Positions 1 to 15,431 are shown, numbered from the stretch's first letter. The stretch is DNA of 64,000 nucleotides from Aplectana chamaeleonis (GCA_029168955.1 JAPDOI010000890.1:1-64000), one strand, 5' to 3'. Translations and numbers: made by a program. The notes: generated from the sequence alone by a model not told the origin.

Positions 1-1368
1 GCGTCATAGAAAGTTGCGCAGGTCCTAAGAAGGAATGTGCAGGACCCCAGCGGAAGTGTGCAAGACGTCATAGAAAGTGTGCAGGACCTCAGTGGGAGTG
101 TGTGCAGGGCGTCATGTAGAAGAGAGTGTGCAGGACCCTAATTGGAGTGTGCAGGACGTCATAGAAAGTGTGCAGGACCCTAATCGGAGTGTGCAGGACG
201 TCATAGAAAGTGCGCAGGTCCTAAGTAGGAATGTTCAGGACCCCAGCGGAAGTGTGCAGGACGTCATAGAAAGTGTGCAGGACCTCAGTGGGAGTGTGCA
301 GGGCGTCATAGAAAGTGTACAGGACTCTAATCGGAGTTTGCAGGACGTCATAGAAAGTGCGCAGGTCTTAAGTAGGAATGTACAGGACCCCAGTGGGAGT
401 GTGCAGGACGTCATAGAAAGTGTTGCAGGACCTCAGTGGGAGTGTGCAGGGCGTCATAGAAAGTGTGCAGGACCCTAATCGGAGTGTGCAGGACGTCATA
501 GAAAGTGCGCAGGTCCTAAGAAGGAATGTGCAGGACCCCAGCGGAAGGTTGTGCAGGACGTCAAGGCAGAAAGTGTGCAGGACCCTAATCCCGGAGGTGT
601 GCCAGGACGTCATAGAAAGTGCGCAGGTCCTACGTAGGAATGTGCAGGATCCCCAGTGGGAGTGTGCAGGGCGTCATGCAAAAAGTGTGCAGGACCTCAG
701 TGGGAGTGTGCAGTGCGTCATAGAAAGTGGGCAGGACCCTAATCCGGAGAGTGTGCAGGACGTCATAGAAAGTGCGCAGGTCCTAAGTAGTAGGAATGTA
801 CAGGACCCCAGTGGGAGTGTGCAGGACGTCATATAGAAAGTGTTGCAGGACCTCCCAGTGGGAGTGTGCAGGGCGTCATAGAAAGTGTGCAGGACCCTAA
901 TCGGAGTGTGCAGGACGTCATAGAAAGGTGCGCAGGTCCTAAGAAGGAATGTGCAGGACCCCAGCGGAAGTGTGCAGTGACGTCATAGAAAGTGTGCAGG
1001 ACCTCCCGGTGGGAGTGTGCAGGGCGTCATCGCTCAGCAGAAAGTGTGCAGGACCCTAATTGGAGTGTGCAGGACGTCATAGAGAAAGTGCGCAGGTCCT
1101 AAGTAGGAATGTGCAGGACCCCAACGTGAAGTGTGCAGCACGTCATAGAAAGTGTGCAGGACCCAAATGGTAGCGTGCAGGGCGTCATAGAAAATGTGGG
1201 AAAGAACTCCAACGGGAGTGTGCAGGACGTCATAGAGAGTGCGCAGGTCCCCAGTTAAGGAGTGTGCAGGGCGTCATAGAAAATGCACAGGTCCCGAGTG
1301 GGAGGTGTGCAGGTCATCGAAAGTTAGCAGGACCGCAGTGGGAGTGTGCAGGACGTCACCAAGAGTGT
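1..1368 (+). repeat. 21-bp minisatellite with 147-bp higher-order unit (array 1)
   Basis: The tract consists of ~21-bp monomers starting GTGCAGGAC. A constant monomer (GTCATAGAAAGT type) alternates with variable ones (CCCCAGCGGAAGT, CTCAGTGGGAGT, CCTAATCGGAGT, and GCGCAGGTCCTAAG types). Seven monomers form a repeating order. The GCGCAGGTC monomer recurs at 212, 359 and 507, spacings 147 and 148. After about 540 single-base insertions become frequent. The array runs off the left edge. Because 21 is divisible by 3, long spurious reading frames occur on both strands; I call no gene here. Confidence 0.93.
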
Positions 1369-2164
1369 AGAATTTGAAAAAAGTTTTTCAATTTTTAGTA
1401 AGCTAAATCTTAACCTTTTTGTGGAGAAGAAATACATGGGAAAACATGAGATCTTGAGGAGCGTGCGACGCGTTTTTTGAAGATTGGCGCAGAACTCCTG
1501 CGAGACATTTTTTTGCCAGTTTTAGGATACAAGTTAAGCAGCTCCACTTCCGCACCTTCTCTGTTCGCCACCCATTGCAACCGCCTTCAGTCATTTCCGA
1601 ATCCTTTCTAACTTCCAAAAACCAGTTTTATATATGTTGCAAGTCTGAGCTTATCAAAAATCTGCACCACAAATACATAAACAACCACACCTTACTAATT
1701 TCATTCATTGAGAACAAAGAAGGCGCATGATGTTGGTCAACTAGGGAAACATCATATAATATGAGAATGCGTTTTTTCTTATCATGATAGAGACGGTAAA
1801 GCGAGAATAATCGCTTGTGAACTTTTGCCAAATTGGAAGAAAGAAGGGCAGTGGGTAGGGACGTAAGGGAAGCGAAGTACAGAAGGGGTTGTGAATTTTG
1901 TGCCGGTAGCAACCGACGATTTACCGCTGGCTTCTTATGTTTTGGTATATTTATGATCCCACATTTTGATACCCTCACGGCCTGCACCTGTAAATGTACG
2001 GCACCCTGCTCTGCTCAGGAGAGTCCATACGTACAGCAACCTTTCCGGTAGACGGAAGTCAGTCACCACCGTTCTAACAAATCGTTAATCCGTCTCAGCG
2101 TGGATGCCGGGCCTCACGCAAAAGTTTCTCTGAGCGAAAATTTCGCGCTACAGGTCTCGCTAGT
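1369..2164. other. no gene seen; sequence between minisatellites
   Basis: AT-rich sequence between arrays 1 and 2. Short open frames exist on both strands but lack recognisable domains or convincing splice structure. A G-rich stretch at about 1840-1910 weakly resembles 6490-6540, which lies in the matching position before array 4, so the flanks may be old duplicates. Confidence 0.5.
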
Positions 2165-2171
2165 AGGATTT

Positions 2172-3235
2172 GAAGTGCGCAGGACGCCGCAGAAAGTGTG
2201 CCGGGCCACCGAGTGGGAAGAAGCGTAGGTTGTCGTAAGCGGGAGTGTGCGGGACCCCAGTGCTGGAATGCGCGGGACACCGTAGGTGCGTGCGGTAACC
2301 AGTGGGAGTGCGCAGGACGCTAGAGCGCGGCCCCAATGGGAGCGCAGACGTAGAAAATGTACAAGGACCCCAGTGGGAGTGTGTGAGACGCCGTAGAAGG
2401 TGTGCAGGTGTTCAGTGGAGGACCCAGTGAGCGCGGCCCTCAATTACATGGACGCCGTAGAAAAATGCCCCCAGCAGGTACGGCAGACCCCGTGACTGGA
2501 GGTGCTGCGGGACGCCGCAGAAATGCAATGGACGCGAAGCGTGCGGGCTCCCCAGTAAGAGTGCGCAGGGGACTCAGCGTGCTGACGCCGCAGAAAATGC
2601 AGCGATGCAGGACGCCGGAAGAAGTGGTCAGGACGCCGCAGGAAATGCATGGGACCTCAGCGGCTCGCCGTAGAAAATGTACCGGGACCCCAGTGGGAGG
2701 TGTGCAGGACGCCGTAGAAATAGCGTGCGGGCTCCCAGTAAGGTGCGCAGGACGCCATGAAAATGTACGGGACCCGAGTGGGAGGTGTGCAGGACGCCGT
2801 AGAAGGTGTGCGGTAACCCAGTGGGGTGAGCAGGACGCCGTATGCGCAGGGTCTGAGCGGTTGGACTAAAGCGTGCGGGCTCCCACGGATGGGAGATGCC
2901 GCAGCAAGGACGCTGCAGAAGCGTTTCAAATTAGTACGTGGACGTCCAGTGTGACTCAGAGTGTACAGGACGCCGCAGAAAGTGTGCGGGCCACTAGGGA
3001 AAGCGTGGGGTTGTCCATAAAGCAGACGCCAGGAAGTGTGCGGGACCTTAGTAGGAATGCTCAGGACGCCGTAGAAAATGTACGGGCCTCAGCAGTGGGA
3101 ATGCGCAGGACGCGCCGTAGAAAGTGTGCATGACCATGGCTGGGATTGCGCAGGACGCCGTAGGAGTGTGCGACACCCCACTGGAAGTGCAGATGGAAGC
3201 AGCAAAACGCGTACGGGGTCTCAGTAGAGCGAGGA
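2172..3235 (+). repeat. minisatellite array 2 (left outer arm)
   Basis: Monomers of ~21 bp pair as 42-bp dimers: a GCGCAGGACGCCGTAGAAA half and a GGGACCCCAGTGGGAGT half. The sequence is clearly related to array 1 (GTCATAG in array 1 corresponds to GCCGTAG here) but more diverged, with substitutions and indels. The open frames across it are by-products of the period. Confidence 0.88.
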
Positions 3236-4022
3236 TCGTTTTTATGGTTGAAGGTTACAATTTTTTAGGACTTATAGTCTACAGCAATGAATGTAGGACC
3301 TGGTGAGATTGCGGACTCTTCGTAGCATACTGTAGTCTGAGTTATTGCTAAGGTCACTCATTTTCGAAATAAGTCGAGATTGGTCAGTGAGTTTCATTTC
3401 TACTTTCACTCATTTTCGCCTGTTTTCATTGCTTCCACAGATGTAGTCGTATCGGGTGAAAACACAGACTCACCGATCTATCACCGCTATTCCGGAAAAA
3501 TCGAGTAATACCACTAACAATGTCCACCGTAATGTTAGGACGAGTCCGCAACCCTCACGAGGCCTTACTTCCATTGCTGTAGGAACTATGAATAGTTATC
3601 AGACAACTACCAATTGAGGTACCGATTTCATTATTTAGCGGAAGGCACTAAGCTGTCATAAGAGGTTTCGCCTCTCCAAAATGGGAACCGCTAAACAAAA
3701 TCCCATCTAGGTCAAAAGGAACCTTTGGGAAAAATTACATGAAATTTTTAAAGTTTAGCTTCCTGGCAAAAGTAATGATTTGGCAATATTATAATTTCAA
3801 GAAATCAAGAAGCTGTTAAAATAAAATAAACGTCTTGAAATATCTTTAAAAATGATTTAGCGCAAAATAAGCACAAGTAATGAAAAACTAGAAATGTAGT
3901 GAAATGATTAAAATTGGATTTGGCGGTCAGTCATAGGCCAACTTCTTATAAGTAATGAGAGACGAGGTATAGGATTTCACAAGCTTCTCCGTTAAACTTA
4001 TCAAAGCTAAATCAAGCGCGCA
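3236..4022 (+). repeat. left unique arm of fold-back element
   Basis: About 790 bp that reappears inverted at 4117-4887 with high identity. For example GTCTACAGCAATGAATGTAG at 3279 onward returns as its reverse complement near 4825-4845, and the blocks around 3620-3720 return near 4410-4530. No coding potential was seen. Confidence 0.9.
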
Positions 4023-4116
4023 ACGAAAACCGTAAAACACTTATACATTACGAAGCCCTGTAATCACGGAAATCAGGGTGGGTCCAAGCTTCAATGTAAA
4101 CATAACGCTCAAATCC

Positions 4117-4887
4117 GATGCGCGCATGATTTAGCTTTGATAAGTTTAACGGAAAAGCTTGTAAAATCCTATACCTCGTCTCTCATTACTTATAAAAAGT
4201 TGGCCTATGACTGACCGCCAAATCCAATTTTAATCATTTCACTACATTTCTAGTTTTTCATTACTTGTGCTTATTTTGCGCTAAATCATTTTTAAAGATA
4301 TTTCAAGACGTTTATTTTATTTTAACAGCTTCTTGATTTCTTGAAATTATAATATTGCCAAATCATTACTTTTGCCAGGAAGCTAAACTTTTAAAAATTT
4401 CATATATTTTCCCCAAAGGTTCCCTTTTTGACCTGATTTTTGTTTAGCGGTTCCCATTTTGGAGAGGCGAAACCTCTTATGACAGCTTGTGCCTTCCGTA
4501 AATAATGAAATCGGTACCAATTGGTGTTGTCTGATAACCATATAGTCTACAGCAATGGAAGTAAGACCTCGTGAGGTTGCGGACTCGTCCTAACATACGG
4601 TGGTTTGTTAGTGGTATTACTCATTTTTCCGAAATAGCGGTGATAGATCGGTGAGTCTGTGTTTTCACCGATACGACTACATCTGTGGAAGCAATGAAAA
4701 CAGGCGAAAATGTGAAAGTAGAAATGAAAACTCACCGACCAATCTCACTTATTTCGAAAAAATGAGTGATAGCACAATCAGACTACAGTATGCTACGAAG
4801 AGTCCGCAATCTCACCAGGTCCTACATTCATTGCTGTAGACTATAAGTCCTAAAAATTGTAACCTTCAACCATAAAAAACGATCCTC
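4117..4887 (-). repeat. right unique arm of fold-back element
   Basis: Inverted partner of 3236-4022, with a few small indels. The 4023-4116 spacer between the arms is not repeated. Transcripts of this block would form a ~0.8-kb hairpin. Confidence 0.9.
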
Positions 4888-5720
4888 GCTTTCCTACTGA
4901 GACCCCGTACACGTTTTGCTGCTTCATGCGCACTTCCAGTGGGGTGTCGCACACTTTCTACGGCGTCCTGCGCACTCCCACTATGGTCATGCACACTTTC
5001 TACGGCGTCCTGCGCATTCCCACTGGAGGCCCGTACATTTTCTACGGCGTCCCGAGCATTCCTACTGGGGTCCCGCACACTTCCTTCGACAACCTACGCT
5101 TTCCCCCTAGTGGCCCGCACACTTTCTGCGGCGTCCTGTACACTCTCACTGGAGTCCCGTACATTTTCTGCAGCGTCCTGCGCACTCCCATTGGGAGCCC
5201 GCACGCTTTCTACGGCGTCCTGCTCACTCCCACTGGGTTACCGCACACCTTCTACGGCGTCCTGCACACTCCCACTCGGGTCCCGTACATTTTCTACGGC
5301 GTCCTGCGCACTCCCATTGGGAGCCCGCACGCTTTCTACGGCGTCCTGCACACTCCCACTGGGGTCCCGTACATTTTCTACGGCGTCCTGCGCACTCCCA
5401 TTGGGAGCCCGCACCTATTTCTACGGCGTCCTGCACACTCCCACTGGGGTCCCGTACATTTTCTACGGCGTCCAGCGCACTCCCACTGGGTTACCGCACA
5501 CCTTCTACGGCGTCCTACACACTCCCACTGGGGTCCCGTACATTTTCTACGGCGTCCTGCGCACTCCCGCTGGGGTCCCGTACATTTTCTACGGCGTCCT
5601 GCGCACTCCCACTGGGGTCCCGTACATTTTCTACGGCGTCCTGCGCACTCCCATTGGGAGCCCGCACGCTTTCTACGGCGTCCTGCGCACTCCCACTTTC
5701 TGCGGCGTCCTGCGCACTTC
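4888..5720 (-). repeat. minisatellite array 3 (right outer arm)
   Basis: The inverted counterpart of array 2: repeated TTTCTACGGCGTCCTGCGCA alternating with CTCCCACTGGGGTCCCGTAC, giving a 42-bp dimer. The copies are more homogeneous than in array 2. Open frames of up to 325 codons here come from the period and are not called as genes. Confidence 0.9.
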
Positions 5721-5729
5721 TCAAATCCC

Positions 5730-6575
5730 TATTTACACGAACCGTCTCAAAGAGAGAACAATCTTGGCCGGAAGCCTATCATTAGCTGTGTTGATTTTCA
5801 TTAGTTCATTTTCAAAGCTTAGTGAACGTCGGATGGTTTACAATAACATGTTTTTACCCGTCTTGACTCTCAATTTTGAGGGTCCGTTAAAATTGAGCTT
5901 TCAACTCCAAAATTGAATAGGAGCTGGCTGCATCCACTTCCAGCCTCCTGCCAAAAAATTAGCTTCCTAGCTCAATTTTAAGTACTGCAACAAGATCGTG
6001 AACGCCGTCTGAAAAAAAGGAGATTAACAGTTTTTCGACCAAAATCACGTGGTTTTCTCCATTTTTCTCGAGCGCCTAGGAACCATTCCAAACCATCTTT
6101 GGGTGTATACCCCAACTTTTTACGCTCTTCCCGATGGAGGAAAAACCGCATTTCCACAGTCACTCCGAACGCCGATTTCGCAATCGCAGAGTTGCGCTTG
6201 GGCGAGTTAAAGCCAAATCTGGTGCGCGCGAAGCGCGCACCACAATAAATGAGACACTCTTGGTAGGCTCCACTATAGACTATACTTCATTTGTATTCAT
6301 TTCTGTCATGATAAAGACAACCGCTGTTTGAGATTTAGTAAAGGCCTCCATGACCAACCGACACCCTGCTACTTTTATTGCCAAATGAAGTATAATGATG
6401 TTTGTTTTCTGGATGCATATTTTGATTAACTCACATTTCCATCGTATATAAACCCGATTTAGAAAGGTTGGTGCACATAAACAGCTAAGCAGTTGAAATG
6501 AGTGGTTAAGGGGAAGGGGACTTGCAGAAAGGGGTGGTATACACTCTCTTATAGACGCACAAAACGATTTTGAAG
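5730..6575. other. no gene seen; includes a solo MITE end
   Basis: Sequence between arrays 3 and 4. At 6244-6277 there is an isolated end of the TA-flanked MITE found complete at 8657-8858 (ATGAGACACTCTTGGT then GGCTCCACTATA). Otherwise nothing recognisable. Confidence 0.55.
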
Positions 6576-7985
6576 TTCTGCGCACTCCCACTTGGTTCCC
6601 ACACACTTTCCACGGCGTCCGGCGCACTCCCACTTCGGTCCCGCACACTTCCTACGACGTCCGGCCCACTCGCGCGCGGGTCTCACACACTTCCTGCGGC
6701 GTCCTGCGCATTCCCATTTAAGTCCCGCTCACTTTCTATGGCGTCCTGAGCACTCCCGCTTGGGTCCCACACACTTTCTACGGCGTGCGGCGCACTCTAC
6801 CTTGGTTCCCGCACACTTTCTACGACGTCATGCGCACTTCCACTTGGGTCCCGCACACTTTCTTCGGCGTCCGGCGCACTCTACCTTGGGTCCCTCACAC
6901 TTTCTACGGTGTCCGGCGCACTCCCATTTGGGTTCCGCACACTTTTTATGAGTCCTGCGCACTCCCACTTGGGTCCCGCACACTTTCTACGGCGTCCTGC
7001 GCACTCCCACTCGGGTCCCTCACACTTTTTATGAGTCATGCGCACTCCCACTTGGGTCCCACACACTTTCTACGGCGTCCGGCGCACTGTCCCTCGGGCC
7101 CCGCACACTTCTTACGGTGCACTCCCTCGGGTCTCGCACGCTTTCTACGTCGTCCTACTCAGCAACACCTGGGTCCCGCACATTTTTTTATGGCGTCCGG
7201 CTCACTCCCACTTGGGTCCCGCACACTTTCTTCGGCGTCCGGCGCAATCGCATCTGGGTCCCACACGCACTTTCTACGGCGTTCGGCGCACTCTACCTTG
7301 GGTCCCGCACACTTTCTACGGTGTCCTGCGCACTCCCATTTGGGTTCCGCACACTTTTTATGAGTCCTGCGCACTCCCACTTGGGTCCCGCACACTTTCT
7401 ACGGCGTCCGGCGCACTCCCACTGGGGTCCCGTACATTTTCTACGGCGTCCAGCGCACTCCCACTGGGTTACCGCACACCTTCTACGGCGTCCTACACAC
7501 TCCCACTTGGGTCCCACACATTTTCTACGGCGTCCTGCGCACTCCCGCTGGGGTCCCGCACACTTCTTCCGGTGCACTCCCTTGGGTCTCGCACGCTTTC
7601 TACGTCGTCCTACTCAGCAACACCTGGGTCCCGCACACTTCTTCCGGTGCACTCCCTTGGGTCTCGCACGCTTTCTACGTCGTCCTACTCAGCAACACCT
7701 GGGTCCCGCACATTTTTTATGGCGTCCCGCTCACTCCCACTTGGGTCCCACACACTTTCTACGGCGTCCGGCGCACTGTCCCTCGGGCCCCGCACACTTC
7801 TTACGGTGCACTCCCTTGGGTCTCGCACGCTTTCTACGTCGTCCTACTCCGCAACACCTGGGTCCCGCACATTTTTTACGGCGTCCCGCTCACTCCCACT
7901 TGGGTCCCACACACTTACTACGGCGTCCGGCGCACTACCACTGGGTCCCGCACACTTCCTACGCCTTTTTGCGAAACCCCACTTA
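6576..7985 (-). repeat. minisatellite array 4
   Basis: Same family as array 3 and in the same orientation (CACACTTTCTACGGCGTCC plus CACTCCCACTTGGGTCCCG), but more heterogeneous. A local higher-order block with the motif TCGTCCTACTCAGCAACACC recurs at about 7153, 7607, 7682 and 7842, with one spacing of ~75 bp. Its frames are open because of the period and are not genes. Confidence 0.88.
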
Positions 7986-8069
7986 GAACCCACACACTCT
8001 CTACGGCGTTCTGCGCGCTCTTGAGCCCGTACCCGTAAGGTCGCCCGTCTTGAAAGTCAAGCCGAATAA

Positions 8070-8618
8070 GGCCCCTGTCAGACTTCGTCGAAAAACCTGC
8101 TGAGTCCCACTGAGTCCGAATGAGTCCAGGGTGGAAAAAGCTGCTGAGTCCCACTGAGTCCGGTTGCCCCCAGCACCAACCGGTTCCTCTGCGAAACACG
8201 CAATTGATAGTGACGATTATCACCTCAGCTGTGAATCGGAACGTGTTTGGTGGCTGATTTTTCTTGTTTTCAACATGTCTGAATCTGATTTCCGTATCAG
8301 CAGCACGTGGGGCAGAGCGCAGACGATGAGAGTCGAGATGCGGCGGGATTCGGCAGGTCGCAGTCGGCCGAAAAAAATGCACCCAAATCACGTGAAAAAT
8401 ACCTATATCGACCGGGTGGGACTCAGCGGGACTCAGTCGGTGCATTGGCCCCGCCCTTGTACGCATGAGAACCATCAGTATCGACCGGGGGGATTGCGGT
8501 GGGCATCAGTCGGTCGCAGTCGGACTCAGTGGGTTGATTTTTTTCCACCCGTTTTCCACGAATTCGATGCGTATCGACCGGGTGGGACTCAGTTGATCCA
8601 CCGACTATGACCGGAGCC
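8070..8618. mobile_element. PIF/Harbinger-like MITE, copy 1
   Basis: Starts GGCCCCTGTCAGACTT and ends GACCGGAGCC, flanked on both sides by TAA (8067-8069 and 8619-8621). A second, shorter member at 24867-25114 has the same ends and also TAA duplications. A 3-bp TWA target duplication is the hallmark of PIF/Harbinger elements. The interior contains repeats of GACTCAGTGGG and CGTATCGACCGGGTGG and no coding region. Confidence 0.8.
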
Positions 8619-8656
8619 TAAACGGTCAAACAAACACACAGAGAAACGCACACATA

Positions 8657-8858
8657 TAGCGGAGTCCACCAATAGTGTCTCATTTACTTATCAATGAGAA
8701 GCGGTCGATTGAAGATCAATGAACATGAAACTCGTTGCAGCACAACCACTCTCGCTCAATCGGTGTCGAGCGTGCTGGTATGGGATTCATGCACATTGAT
8801 AAGAAGCCGACCGCTTCTTATTGATAAGTAAATGAGACACTCTTGGTGGACTCCACTA
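8657..8858. mobile_element. TA-flanked MITE with ~50-bp terminal inverted repeats
   Basis: The first ~51 bases (starting TAGCGGAGTCCACCAA, continuing through CATTTACTTATCAAT to AGAAGCGGTCG) are repeated inverted at the right end. It is flanked by TA (8655-8656 and 8859-8860), as for Tc1/mariner-type insertions. About 100 bp of unique interior and no ORF. An isolated end of the same family lies at 6244-6277. Confidence 0.85.
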
Positions 8859-12142
<3,284 letters not shown>

Positions 12143-15100
12143 TAGGATGCTTACATCCCTCCTTCCACTTCGTGTCCCTATTCGTTTGATCCCACTCCCT
12201 ATTTACACAATGTTCTCTCTGTGCTTTCGTCTCAATCGGTTGCAATAGCTGGTGATTTTATTGCTCACTCGCCTTCCTGGTTCTCCTCATTGGATCCTGA
12301 TGGAAGAGGTGAACTTCTTGAACTCCTTGCTGATGATTGTGATCTGGTTCCTATTAATGAGGATGCTCCAACTCGTCTTCCATCGACTGGTAGGCCCTCT
12401 TCACCGAACATCACATTTGTATCCTCCTGTCTTGCCATGTCGTGTAACTGGTCTACTGCTGTGGCTATGTCAAGTGATCATATTCCTTTATGCACATTAC
12501 TGGATCTTTCTCCTAATAGTCAACTTGCTCCTTTCACAGGTTCCCGTAGCGAAACCTACACCAATTATCGTAAGGCTAACTGGATCCGTTATAAGGAGGA
12601 GTTACTCAGCCGGGCTGCCAACTACCCGCTAACGGGCACTGTGCACGATAAGGAGAAGTTCATCGTCGAAATCATACGCAGTGCCTCAAGAGCTGCCATC
12701 CCAAGCGGTCGTGTTAGAACATTCCACCCTAATGTACCAAAGGAAGCGCTGGAGCTCATTAAGCAACGTGACGACCGACGCAGAGAAGATCCTTCCGACC
12801 CGTCCATATCGCAACTCTCTGAGGAGATAACCACATTGCTAAATGATTTCAAGCAGAAACGATGGAGAGAATTCACTGAGTCAATCAACTTCGCCACTGA
12901 CGCAAAGAAAGCATGGAACACCCTTAGGGGGCTGTCTGGCAAAAAGATAGCTGCAGAAAGAAATGCACTTGAATTCCCATCGGGTGAATTTCATTATGGC
13001 TACAAAGCAGCCTGTCAAATGGGAAAGCTCTTTGCTTCAGCAATTTCGCGTCGGGACCGTACTCACAGATGCACTTTGCGCGCCATCAGGAAACTCAATC
13101 GTCATAACGTTCCTGTTATTACTACCTCTGCTATCTCGGACATCATCAAATCGCTGAAGAATACGAGGGCTGAAGGACCAGACGGCATCTCAGCCGTTCA
13201 TCTTAATGGCATCGTACGCGCTGAAATCCACTTTCCATTTTTTATGCTCAATCCCTTCCTCGGGCCCCTGTGAGAACGTACAACGAGCTTGGCTGCTCAA
13301 AAACGTACCATTGTGAGCATAGAGGAAGTGGAAAGTAAGGAATTCCGTCAAAAGGGGCCTGCCCTTCCGTCAGTCATTTGGCACTTTCGCAATATTTGAG
13401 CAGAACGTCGTGTCGCTAAGTACAGGGCATGCCACTGTACGCTGACGCACCGTCGGACGAAAGTGGCATTATCGACTGGAAATTTATCGTCACACAACGA
13501 GCGATTGCTTCCAACGCTGCGCCAATGGACAAATTGTAGAACTGCTCCTTGCGCCATCCGCGTAACTATCCCGAGTCGATGCCGGCGCGAATTTCAAATG
13601 ATTTTCAGAAGTTTTTTTAAAACGTTTTTTCTTGAAAAGTTAACGTTTTTGAGCGGGCTTTTCGCTACCTTCAGTCAGTATAGGGGGCTAACAACTCAAA
13701 AACGCTTAAAAACGAAACATGGTTTTCAGCGCGTACGATGCCTTTAAGCACCTGCCGGAGCAGTACATGGAACTACTAAGTGACCTCCTCTACTCATCTT
13801 TCACCACTGGTATCATTCCTGCACGCTGGAAACAAGCTATTGTTCTTCCCATTCTCAAGCCAGGAAAACCGCTAGAGAAAGCAACCTCACACCGGCCAAT
13901 TTCCCTACTCTCCCCAATCGCTAAGTTAGCGGAAAAAGTCATCAATCCGCATCTCCAAGAAGCACTGCGGCATAACGTACATCAGCACGGTTTCAAGAAG
14001 GCACACTCCACCACCACGGCGCTGACGTCCATAACTGAACACATCATTGCCGGCTTCAACATGAAGGCTCCTGCCGGAAGAAGCCTCGTAGTAGCAGTTG
14101 ACCTGACTGCAGCATTCGACAACGTCAGCACCATCTCTGCTTTCAAAATCGATACTGGACTCTGACATGCCTGACTGGTGCAAAAGTTGGGCCAACAGCT
14201 TCATCAAAAATCGCTCCATCCGCGTGAAATTTGACGAGCACATGTCTACTTCGATTCCCCTCAAGGCAGGCGTCCCTCAGGGAGGAGTACTATCACCTAG
14301 CCTATTTTCGTTGTACCTGTCTGATATTCCCGTGCCTCCACCCAGCATCCACTTATGCCTCTATGCAGATGACATCACTATTATTTGCACTGACCCAGTC
14401 ATCGACCGAGCTACTGTGGAGATGAACAAATACCTCTGCAGCCTGGCAAAATATCTTGAATCGAAGCAACTGAAGGTCTCTGCAGCCAAGTCCAGCGTTA
14501 CTCTATGCACTACTGCAACTGCTGAGCACCACCTTCATCCTAAAGTACTTTGGGAAGGTAATCAGCTGCCCTTGTCCAAGCATCCTCGTCTACTTGGAGT
14601 CTTTCTGGATCCCTCCTTGCGTTTCCATGAAAACACCCGTATCCGAGCTGCAGCAGCCAACACGCGCAACAACATCCTCCGTGCTCTGGTTGGCACCACA
14701 TGGGGCAGCACAAGAGGTTCTACGCACTACGTACAAGACCATGATACAGCCAACTCTGGAATATGGAGCCCCAATATGGTCTAGACACTTATCGGACGCC
14801 TCTTGGAGCAAACTACAGAGTTCAAAATACAGCTCTCCGTGTCATCACAGGCTGTCCAAGATCTACACCTGTATCGCACCTTCATCAAGAATGCGCGGTA
14901 CTTCCAGTGAAGCAGCACTGCCAGTTGCAGTCACAACAGTTCCATATTGGCATAGTTAAGAATGCCGCCCATCCCAATTATTCACTTCCATCATCGGAAC
15001 CTCAACACCGTAATATTCGCACACCACTGCATACTGATATCTCTACCACTGATCGTCAAAAGTGGGCTACCTCTGAACTCACATGAAAGAGACTCCAGCA

Positions 15101-15431
15101 AATGGAGCACACCAGATTTGTATCCGAATACTTGTCCTGTACTCCTCCTAACCCCATCCTTAGTGACGTGCCGCCCAAGGTCGATGAAAGTGAGAAGAAC
15201 CTGCCCAGACGCTCTCGCGCGACTTTGGCGGGCCTACGATGCGGTCATTATTCGTATTTGAAGGCCTACGTACATAGGATCGATGATTCGGTCCCTGATA
15301 TATTTCCTGACTGTCAATGTACAGGGCATGATTCACTTCATTTATTTTCATGCCCAGCAAAACCAACCTCTCTGTCTGCTCGTGATATGTGGAAAAAGCC
15401 GTGTGACGTCGCCGCCTTCTTGGGCCTATGA
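12143..15431 (+). pseudogene. LINE copy 1 endonuclease/RT, degenerate
   Basis: The frame from 12143 reads [16 protein letters not shown], then [11 protein letters not shown] (normally GDFNAHS), TRLPSTGRPSSPNITFVSS and SSDHIPL. It runs to 13202, where the MITE interrupts it, and resumes at 13748 (HLPEQYMELLSDLLYSSF). RT motifs: RPISLLSPIAKLAEK, HGFKKAHSTTTAL, VAVDLTAAFDNV, a stop near 14163, then GVPQGGVLSPSLFSLYL and the catalytic YADDITII. Frameshifts occur near 14710 and 15085. The end includes PDCQCTGHDSLHLFSC, matching the family's CPDC...H...HLF.C motif. Confidence 0.88.
13203..13747. mobile_element. TTAA-flanked MITE (545 bp, subfamily G)
   Basis: Inserted in LINE copy 1 and flanked by TTAA (13203-13206 and 13744-13747). 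Ends are inverted repeats, GGCATCGTACGCGCTGAAA on the left and its complement on the right. Removing the element plus one TTAA restores the LINE reading frame (VHL joined to KHLPEQ), which supports an insertion with TTAA duplication. TTAA target choice is the hallmark of piggyBac-type transposases; no transposase is encoded. A near-identical inverted copy is at 15542-16085. Confidence 0.88.

Larger units (their letters stand above)
2165..5729. mobile_element. fold-back element with minisatellite outer arms
   Basis: This is a large inverted repeat. The outer edges match (GGATTTGA then AGTGCGCAGGACGCCGC at 2166 onward, and its reverse complement at 5698-5726). Inward comes a tandem array in one orientation (2172-3235), then a unique arm (3236-4022), a ~94-bp spacer, the inverted unique arm (4117-4887) and the inverted tandem array (4888-5720). 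The arrangement is that of Drosophila FB-type fold-back elements, whose long inverted ends contain sub-repeats. No transposase is present, so it would be non-autonomous. I could not find a clear target duplication, so a segmental palindrome is an alternative. Confidence 0.75.

Noticed and set aside
4926..5916. Long open frames (up to 325 codons) through the minisatellites, also at 7038-8024 and 7117-7986
   Set aside because: Repeat period is a multiple of 3, so frames stay open in several phases and both strands; composition is pure repeat translation.
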